A stretch of DNA of 36,216 bases, from assembly GCA_002425685.1 (NCBI GenBank), contig DIMS01000065.1, positions 26,184 to 62,399 on the forward strand. The letters are read 5' to 3'. Of the stretch, positions 31,179 through 36,216 are shown piece by piece. The stretch comes from Synergistaceae bacterium UBA5560 (GTDB lineage Bacteria > Synergistota > Synergistia > Synergistales > Aminiphilaceae). Position numbers and translations under genes: made by a program. The first letter of the stretch is position 1, and each line of letters begins with the position of its first letter. The notes under the pieces are model-generated. The model was not told the origin of the DNA. It did no database searches and was given only the letters and a program-made list of their open reading frames with translations.

Positions 31179-32897
31179 ATGAAACGGTACGGAATTGCGG
31201 TGGTGCTCGTTCTGTTGACGGCTCTTCTGGCCGGGTTCGCCTGGGCGGAGCCGAAGCCCGACGAAATCTACGCGGAGAATGGCATGGTGTCCTCGGCCCA
31301 TCGCCTGGCGTCCCGGGCGGGTGTGGAGATTCTCCAGAAAGGCGGCAACGCCATCGACGCGGCGGTGGCCACGGCTCTCGCGCTGAACGTCGTGGAAGCC
31401 AACGCATCGGGCATCGGCGGCGGCGGTTTCATGACCGTCCGCTTCGCCAAGACCGGAGAAGTGGTGGTTCTCGATTATCGGGAGATCGCGCCTGCGTCGG
31501 CCACGAAGGACCTGTTCGCCTCCGAGCAGGCCAAGACGGAGAAATGGAGTCAGCTCGGCGGCAAGTCCGTGGGTGTCCCCGGATGGCTCGCGGGCATGAT
31601 GACCGCCCTGGAGAAGTACGGCACCATGAGCTTCGCCGACGTCGCCCAGCCCGCCATTCGGCTCGCCGAAGAGGGGTTTAGCGTTGCCCCCATGCAGACC
31701 CAGATCATCACGGACGAGCTGGACAAGATCCTCGCCTACAACGACCCCGCCAAGGTGGCCTTCCTGAAGGACGGTCTCCCCTACCCCACGGGAGAGACGC
31801 TGAAGCAGCCCGCACTCGCCAAGACCTTCCGCCTCATCGGCGAGAAGGGGATCAAGGCCTTCTACGACGGCCCCATCGGCCAGGCGGTCGTTGACGCGGT
31901 GAACGCCTCGGGTGGCGCCATGACCATGAAGGATCTCAAGACCTACACGGTACAGGTGCGCAAGCCCGTCGAGGGGACCTACCGCGGCTATGCCATCTAC
32001 TCCGTGCCCCCTGCATCGAGCGGCGGCACCCACATCGTGCAGCTTCTGAACATTATGGAGAACTTCCCCGTGAAGGAATGGGGACACAACGGCCCCCGGA
32101 CGCTGCACTTCCTCGCGGAGGCCATGAAGCTCATGTATGCGGACCGCAGCAAGTACATGGCCGATACAGCTTTTGCAAACGTTCCCCTGGAAGGACTCGC
32201 CTCCAAGGCCTACGCAAAGACCCTTGCCGAAAAGATCAAGGCGGACGTGGTCATGCAGGAAGTCGTTCCGGGCGATCCCTTCGCCTTCCAGGAGAAGAAG
32301 AGCGCCTATCTCGCGGGCGACCCGCAGGAGCGGATCTCCACGAGCCACTTCTCCGTGGTGGACAAGGAAGGGAACATCGTGGCCTCCACGAATACCGTGA
32401 ACTACTTCTTTGGCTCCGGCGTGTTCGTTCCGGAGTACGGATTCGTGCTCAACAACGAGATGGACGACTTCTCCAGCAACCCCGAGAGCGTGAACGCCCC
32501 CGAACCGGGCAAGCGGCCTCTCTCCTCCATGTCGCCCACCATCGTCCTCGACCCGCAGGGGAAACCCTTCATGGCCCTCGGTTCCGCGGGTGCGACCCGA
32601 ATCATCACCGCCGTGAGCCAGATCATCATGAACGTGGTCGATTTCGGCATGTCCATGGACCTCGCCATTGAGCAGCCCCGTATCGCGAACCTCGTCTCGG
32701 GCGGCAAGGCGGCCCCGCTCGCCGTGGAAAAGGGCATCTCTCCGGAGACGATCCGCTTCCTCGAGTGGCGCGGGCACAAGGTGGACGTGAAGGATTTCGG
32801 CGGCTGGTTCGGAACGGCCCAGGGCATCCTCTTCAAGAACGGCAGGATGAACGGTGGAGCCGACAGCCGACGCCTCGGGGTTCCCGTGGGGTACTGA
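31179..32897 (+). CDS. ggt: Gamma-glutamyltransferase (autoprocessing, periplasmic)
   Basis: The 572-residue precursor has a signal peptide (about 1-23, AGFAWA). The large-subunit motif is GGNAIDAAVATALALNVVE, with GIGGGGFM. The autocatalytic cleavage site lies before Thr388 in STSHFSVVDKEGN, which becomes the N-terminal nucleophile of the small subunit. LNNEMDDFS and PLSSMSPTIV follow, with the usual substrate-binding Asn/Asp/Ser residues. It cleaves gamma-glutamyl compounds such as glutathione and releases glutamate in the periplasm. Start ATG 31179 has AAGGAGG 9 bases upstream. It is 87 bases downstream of the deacylase gene with no terminator between, so the two are probably co-transcribed. 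Together they fit extraction of amino acids from conjugates. Confidence 0.96.
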   Translation: MKRYGIAVVLVLLTALLAGFAWAEPKPDEIYAENGMVSSAHRLASRAGVEILQKGGNAIDAAVATALALNVVEANASGIGGGGFMTVRFAKTGEVVVLDYREIAPASATKDLFASEQAKTEKWSQLGGKSVGVPGWLAGMMTALEKYGTMSFADVAQPAIRLAEEGFSVAPMQTQIITDELDKILAYNDPAKVAFLKDGLPYPTGETLKQPALAKTFRLIGEKGIKAFYDGPIGQAVVDAVNASGGAMTMKDLKTYTVQVRKPVEGTYRGYAIYSVPPASSGGTHIVQLLNIMENFPVKEWGHNGPRTLHFLAEAMKLMYADRSKYMADTAFANVPLEGLASKAYAKTLAEKIKADVVMQEVVPGDPFAFQEKKSAYLAGDPQERISTSHFSVVDKEGNIVASTNTVNYFFGSGVFVPEYGFVLNNEMDDFSSNPESVNAPEPGKRPLSSMSPTIVLDPQGKPFMALGSAGATRIITAVSQIIMNVVDFGMSMDLAIEQPRIANLVSGGKAAPLAVEKGISPETIRFLEWRGHKVDVKDFGGWFGTAQGILFKNGRMNGGADSRRLGVPVGY

Positions 32898-32943
32898 TCA
32901 CCACTGGTTTCCCTGGGGTTTCCGAAGCGGAGCATGGTAAAGA

Positions 32944-32993
32944 GGGAGGGGGGCGCGGGCGTATCGCTCGCGCCCCCTTCCCTTAGGATTTTT
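32944..32993 (+). terminator. Rho-independent terminator after the gamma-glutamyltransferase gene
   Basis: A 14-base-pair GC-rich stem (32944-32957 with 32969-32982, one wobble pair) is followed by TT and, after a short gap, TTTTT. Confidence 0.75.
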
Positions 32994-33238
32994 CCCGCTT
33001 TGGAGTGTTGCTTCGAACGCAACAGAAGTGGAGCCGGCTCCCGACAGACCTCAGTCGGAGTACATCGTCCGAGGCATTTTCGTGGCCTGTTGCAAAGGAA
33101 CGACGGACTGATGGAGCACGCAGTGTTTGCGGGAACGATTTTTTCGTGTGAACTTTTTCTCCAAAAGCGTCGGGAAAAAATCCATTTCCGGCGCGGGGCT
33201 TCTTTTTCGCAGGGATCTTTCCCCGCCACGTGCGGTTT

Positions 33239-33275
33239 CGTATTGAACAAAGAGCTTTGTTTGGTTTACAATACG
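33239..33275. promoter_or_regulatory. Nested inverted repeats over the carbamate kinase promoter (candidate operator)
   Basis: The outer arms CGTATTG (33239-33245) and CAATACG (33269-33275) enclose inner arms AACAAAG (33246-33252) and CTTTGTT (33255-33261). All four arms match perfectly. The inner dyad fills the promoter spacer and the outer dyad covers both boxes, as expected of a repressor or redox/arginine regulator site. The regulator is unknown. Confidence 0.5.
33243..33272 (+). promoter_or_regulatory. Carbamate kinase promoter
   Basis: TTGAAC (33243-33248), an 18-base spacer and TACAAT (33267-33272) lie about 105 bases before the start codon. Confidence 0.6.
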
Positions 33276-33378
33276 AGGCGTTTCGACTCTGGAATCCCCG
33301 GGGGAAATCCGCCGTCCCTTCAGCGTTTCCTTCTTGAAAAACCCTTGTGGGATCCGAAGAAAAAGGAGAGATGCAGTC

Positions 33379-34335
33379 ATGGGAGCCACAAAGGTTGTCA
33401 TTGCCCTTGGAGGAAACGCGTTGCAGGAGGCAGGAACACCTCCTACGGCGGAAGCCCAGCTCGATGTGGTGCGAAAGACCGCTGCCCACCTCGCCGAGAT
33501 CAGTTGCCGCGGCTACGAGATGGCGGTCGTGCACGGAAACGGACCACAGGTGGGGCGCATCGTTCTCGCCCAGGAGACCGCCGCGGCGGCGAATCCCCAG
33601 ACGCCCGCCATGCCCTTCGACGTCTGCGGTGCCATGAGCCAGGGATACATCGGCTACCACATACAGCAGGCCCTTCGGGACGCACTGCGGAACCGGAACC
33701 GGAACGTTCCCGTGGTGACCCTCGTCACCCAGGTGGTGGTGGACCCGAACGATCCCGCCTTCAAAAATCCCACGAAACCCATCGGCCCCTTCTATTCCGA
33801 GGCGGAGGCAAAGTGCATCGCCGAGGAGAAGGGATATGTCGTCAAGGAAGACGCCGGGCGGGGGTGGCGCCGGGTGGTCGCGTCGCCGGAGCCGAAGAAG
33901 ATCACCGAAATTTCCGCGGTGAAGCGTCTCTGGGAAACCACCATCGTCGTCACCGCCGGAGGCGGTGGCATTCCCGTCATCGAGAACATGGACGGTTCTC
34001 TTACGGGAGTGGCTGCAGTGATCGACAAGGATCTGGCCGCGGAGAAGCTCGCCGAGGAGATCGAGGCGGACATCCTGCTCATTCTCACCGAGGTGGACAA
34101 GGTGTGCCTCGACTTCAAGAAACCCACGCAGCGGGTTCTTTCCTCCATGACCGTGGCGGAGGCGATCTCCTACATGGATGAGGGGCATTTCGCTCCGGGA
34201 AGCATGCTCCCCAAGGTGATGGCGGCCATCAAGTTCGCCCGGACCTTCCCGGGGCGCAAGGCGATCATCACCTCCCTTTCCAAGGCGGTGGAGGCCCTCG
34301 ACGGCCTGGAGGGCACGGTCGTCACCATGGCGTGA
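33379..34335 (+). CDS. arcC: Carbamate kinase
   Basis: The 318-residue cytoplasmic enzyme is of the amino-acid-kinase fold and has VVIALGGNALQEAG at the start, VVHGNGPQVGRIVLAQE, a GYIGYHIQQAL segment, VTAGGGGIPVIENMDG, AVIDKDLAAEKLAEEI and LPKVMAAIKFA. It transfers the phosphate of carbamoyl phosphate to ADP, giving ATP, ammonia and CO2, the energy-yielding step of arginine, citrulline or purine fermentation. The length is typical. Start ATG 33379 follows AAGGAGAG. No arginine deiminase or ornithine carbamoyltransferase gene is adjacent, so carbamoyl phosphate comes from a pathway encoded elsewhere. The gene is probably monocistronic, since a terminator follows. Confidence 0.97.
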   Translation: MGATKVVIALGGNALQEAGTPPTAEAQLDVVRKTAAHLAEISCRGYEMAVVHGNGPQVGRIVLAQETAAAANPQTPAMPFDVCGAMSQGYIGYHIQQALRDALRNRNRNVPVVTLVTQVVVDPNDPAFKNPTKPIGPFYSEAEAKCIAEEKGYVVKEDAGRGWRRVVASPEPKKITEISAVKRLWETTIVVTAGGGGIPVIENMDGSLTGVAAVIDKDLAAEKLAEEIEADILLILTEVDKVCLDFKKPTQRVLSSMTVAEAISYMDEGHFAPGSMLPKVMAAIKFARTFPGRKAIITSLSKAVEALDGLEGTVVTMA

Positions 34336-34364
34336 CGCCCCGGGAGGAGTGAAGGACTGTGTGT

Positions 34365-34411
34365 GGGAGCGGAGCTGCTGCGGAGATGCCAGCATGCTTC
34401 CGCTCCCTTTT
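34365..34411 (+). terminator. Rho-independent terminator after carbamate kinase
   Basis: A 9-base-pair stem (34365-34373 with 34399-34407), extendable past a bulge, is followed by TTTT. The loop is long, about 25 bases. Confidence 0.7.
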
Positions 34412-34454
34412 CCGTTGCCACGGTGCAACGACGGGATGTCGTGCCACTTCCACT

Positions 34455-34665
34455 GCGGCAAAATGCCAAAAGGATCGGGACAAGCAAAAGCCACAGTGCC
34501 GTCATCCTCGCCTTTTTCGGCGCGAGAGCGAAACCGTCAGCGTCGTGCTCGATTTCGGTAGGGATGAGCAGACTGTTCGTCTTCTCCAGCTCCGGTTGTG
34601 TCACGTTCTTGATGAGCAGGAACAGACGCTCGTCTTGATTCGATCGTGGTTTGTCCGCATGGTAG
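34455..34665 (-). pseudogene. Possible minus-strand coding remnant or unrecognised small gene
   Basis: Read on the minus strand, this stretch shows codon use like the neighbouring genes (many GC-ending codons) and a protein-like pattern. An amphipathic charged part contains DERLFLLIKNVTQPELEKTN and IPTEIEHDADGF, and a membrane-like segment LWLLLVPILLAF follows. No ATG or GTG with a ribosome site opens the frame. The only start in frame upstream is TTG 34781, reached through the pentanucleotide tract. The open frame runs on into arcC on the other side. This looks like a degraded or phase-shifted gene, but chance cannot be excluded. Confidence 0.22.
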
Positions 34666-34695
34666 AAAAAAGCGGGTAGTGCGTAAGGATTGGGG

Positions 34696-34735
34696 TTGTG
34701 TGGTGTGGTGTAGTGCAGTGTAGCGTAGCGTATTG
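34696..34735. repeat. Degenerate pentanucleotide tandem repeat
   Basis: Eight adjoining five-base units of the form TxGxG (TTGTG, TGGTG twice, TAGTG, CAGTG, TAGCG twice, TATTG) run without interruption, followed by GGTATC/GGTATG half-repeats. The tract is strongly G/T-skewed on the plus strand and unlike flanking DNA. Confidence 0.6.
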
Positions 34736-34801
34736 GTATCGGTATGGATTGTAGATGTAACCGCCATTCCGTTTGTCGCAATTTTTATGGAAAATCCTCC
34801 G

Positions 34802-34830
34802 TTGCATCTCCGCCGCTGGACCTGTAAGGT
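34802..34830 (+). promoter_or_regulatory. Promoter of the nucleoside kinase gene
   Basis: TTGCAT (34802-34807), a 17-base spacer and TAAGGT (34825-34830) lie about 30 bases upstream of the start codon. The -10 string TGTAAGGT equals that of the cold-shock gene. Confidence 0.45.
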
Positions 34831-34862
34831 AGAGCAAAAGCTGCGCCGAGGAGGCGATGTTC

Positions 34863-36216
34863 ATGTCCTTTCCTGTTTCCGTGGAGGGAAACGGTTCTCT
34901 GGAGAGTGATTCGCCCGTTGACGGAATAGGTGTCCTGAAAACGCTTCCCTTTCCGGAGCCGCACAAGGTGGTGGCCTGGAGGGTGAACAACTTCCTCCGC
35001 TCCCTCGCGTGGAAAGTCGATGGTGCCGCGTCGGTGTCTTTCGTGGACACGTCCTCCTTCGAGGGGAGCGACGTCTACCGCCGGACCCTGAGCTTCCTGC
35101 TCGTCCTGGCCTGCAGGAAAGCTCTGGACGAGGACGTGGTGATCCGTCATTCCATCAGCAACGCCCTCTACTGCGAGCTCGCGGGCCGGGCCGCGACGGA
35201 GGCCGATGTGGACCGCGTGCAGGATTTCCTCCGTCACTTCGTGGAGATGGACATCCCCATCGTGCCGGAGATCCACACGCTGGATCGCGCAGTGGACCTC
35301 TTTCAACGTCAGGGCAACGAGGACAAGGCACGCCTGCTCAAATGGGCGGGGCACGATCCTCTGGTACTCTATCGCTGCGCGGACCGGTACGCCTACTTCT
35401 ACGCACCTCTGGCTCCCTCCACGGGATATGTGAAGACCTTCGACGTCATGTTCCACGATCCCGGCATGGTGCTCCGCTGTCCCTCCGTGATCTCGCCCGA
35501 CGAACTTCCCCCGTTTCAGGCTCCGCGCAGTCTGGTGGACGTGTTCCGGGAATACGGCGAGTGGCTCGACATCCTCGGCGTGAGCACCATGGAGAACCTG
35601 CACGAGCAGGTCGCTGCGGGGAAGGGGCTGGAGCTCATCCTCATCTCCGAGGCGCTTCACGCCCAGCGTCTCAACCGCATCGCCGAGGAGATCGTCGCCC
35701 GGGGTACCGTCCGGGTGATTCCCATGGCCGGGCCTTCCGGATCGGGAAAAACCACCACGTCGCGGCGGCTGCGAACCCAGCTGCAGGTGGCGGGACTGCA
35801 CCCGGTGACCCTCGAACTGGACGACTATTTCGTGGACCGCGAACGGACCCCCCGGGACTCCCAGGGAAACTACGATTTCGAAGCCCTGGAGGCGCTCGAT
35901 CTGGAGCGTCTCGGCGAGGATCTGCACGCGCTGCTCGCCGGGCGGGAGGTACTGCTTCCCAGATTCGACTTCCGCGCCGGAAAGAGCCATCCCGGTCGGA
36001 GTCTTCGCCTGAAGGAGCGGGACGTGCTCATCATGGAGGGCATTCACGGGCTGAATCAGCGCGTTGTCGGAAGCCTTCCCCCCGAAACGGCCTTCGGCGT
36101 CTTCGTCTCGCCCCTCACGGGAGTGAGCCTGGACCGGCACAATCGCACGAGCACCACGGACAACCGCCTCCTCCGGCGCATGGTCCGGGATTCGAGGACC
36201 CGGGGAAAATCCCCGG
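34863..36216 (+). CDS. Uridine-kinase-family nucleoside kinase with N-terminal ThrRS-like domains (3' truncated)
   Basis: The reading frame stays open from ATG 34863 to the end of the window (451 codons) with no stop. Residues 1-90 resemble a TGS-like segment. Residues about 95-250 resemble the ThrRS/AlaRS second-additional domain (VVIRHSISNALYCELAGR, EIHTLDRAVDLF, YRCADRYAYFYAPLAPSTGYV). A kinase domain follows, with P-loop GPSGSGKTT at 290-298, LELDDYFVDRERTPRD and LIMEGIHGLN. This architecture is known for nucleoside (uridine) kinase-like proteins of about 550 residues in anaerobic bacteria. The synthetase-like part probably has no tRNA role. GAGGAGG is 8 bases upstream of ATG 34863; an in-frame ATG at 34857 is too close to it. 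About 100 residues are probably missing at the 3' edge. Confidence 0.9.
   Translation, partial: MSFPVSVEGNGSLESDSPVDGIGVLKTLPFPEPHKVVAWRVNNFLRSLAWKVDGAASVSFVDTSSFEGSDVYRRTLSFLLVLACRKALDEDVVIRHSISNALYCELAGRAATEADVDRVQDFLRHFVEMDIPIVPEIHTLDRAVDLFQRQGNEDKARLLKWAGHDPLVLYRCADRYAYFYAPLAPSTGYVKTFDVMFHDPGMVLRCPSVISPDELPPFQAPRSLVDVFREYGEWLDILGVSTMENLHEQVAAGKGLELILISEALHAQRLNRIAEEIVARGTVRVIPMAGPSGSGKTTTSRRLRTQLQVAGLHPVTLELDDYFVDRERTPRDSQGNYDFEALEALDLERLGEDLHALLAGREVLLPRFDFRAGKSHPGRSLRLKERDVLIMEGIHGLNQRVVGSLPPETAFGVFVSPLTGVSLDRHNRTSTTDNRLLRRMVRDSRTRGKSP

Larger units (their letters stand above)
32898..33378. other. Intergenic region between ggt and carbamate kinase
   Basis: Of these 481 bases, the first part is the ggt terminator and the last 140 are the carbamate-kinase promoter with nested inverted repeats. 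The middle (about 32995-33235) has lower GC and no gene that I can support. Confidence 0.45.
34336..34862. other. Intergenic region between arcC and the nucleoside kinase
   Basis: Of these 527 bases, the first part is the arcC terminator. A possible minus-strand coding remnant lies at about 34460-34660, then a pentanucleotide-repeat tract (34696-34735) and the nucleoside-kinase promoter (34802-34830). Confidence 0.45.

Noticed and set aside
30429..32777. Long minus-strand open frame opposite the deacylase and gamma-glutamyltransferase genes
   Set aside because: It crosses two well-supported genes and the gap between them, has no recognisable domain and has a His/Gly/Arg-rich composition.
34785..36140. 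Minus-strand open frame opposite the nucleoside kinase gene
   Set aside because: The plus strand encodes a P-loop kinase with clear motifs, and the minus frame looks like its mirror.
1..36216. CRISPR arrays, tRNA or rRNA genes, insertion sequences, prophage
   Set aside because: I saw no regularly spaced direct repeats, no tRNA-like cloverleaf, no transposase or integrase motifs and no phage structural genes.

Overview
The window is GC-rich and gene-dense, with frequent GTG starts and tightly packed, mostly plus-strand operons. It looks like a chromosomal segment of a Gram-negative, amino-acid-fermenting anaerobe. My best inference is a member of the Synergistota. The basis is the combination of envelope proteins that imply an outer membrane, a TRAP-type permease with a DUF6305-like partner, amino-acid and peptide enzymes (a saccharopine/lysine dehydrogenase-like enzyme, gamma-glutamyltransferase, carbamate kinase), and flagellar/chemotaxis genes. 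I found no tRNA, rRNA, CRISPR array, insertion sequence or phage gene.

Layout. Bases 1-2.4 kb hold the end of a chemoreceptor gene, a protein with three CheW domains and a cold-shock protein started at TTG. Bases 2.5-7.1 kb hold a tiny membrane protein (minus), a saccharopine-dehydrogenase-like enzyme, a Met-rich Spy/CpxP-like periplasmic protein and a convergent P1B-type heavy-metal ATPase with a His-rich N-terminus. Bases 7.5-12.2 kb hold an SMR-like membrane protein lacking the key glutamate. These bases also hold a three-gene unit: a HEXXH protein, a periplasmic-binding-protein-like sensor that seems to begin at ATT, and a membrane HD-GYP c-di-GMP phosphodiesterase.

Bases 12.5-18.2 kb are the most unusual part. 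Six consecutive genes all encode exported proteins built by shuffling a few modules: LPP20-like, FlgT/CsgG-like, a shared 80-residue C-terminal domain, TPR and a beta-propeller. The nearest known comparison is the set FlgO/FlgP/FlgT/CsgG that forms outer-membrane-associated rings or pores. Bases 18.5-26.3 kb are a translationally coupled polyphosphate operon: HPt, a minimal penicillin-binding transpeptidase, Ppk1, CHAD, a metallophosphoesterase-HD fusion and Ppx/GppA. The HD domain of the fusion is a paralogue of the Ppx C-terminal domain.

Bases 26.6-27.4 kb carry a minus-strand class IV aminotransferase. Bases 27.9-32.9 kb hold a secreted DUF6305-like protein, a TRAP large permease without the usual DctP and DctQ, a 47-residue membrane peptide, an AstE/AspA-like zinc deacylase and gamma-glutamyltransferase. 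Together these suggest uptake and breakdown of acylated or gamma-glutamyl amino acids. Carbamate kinase follows behind a promoter containing nested inverted repeats. The window closes with a pentanucleotide-repeat region and a uridine-kinase-family nucleoside kinase that runs off the end.
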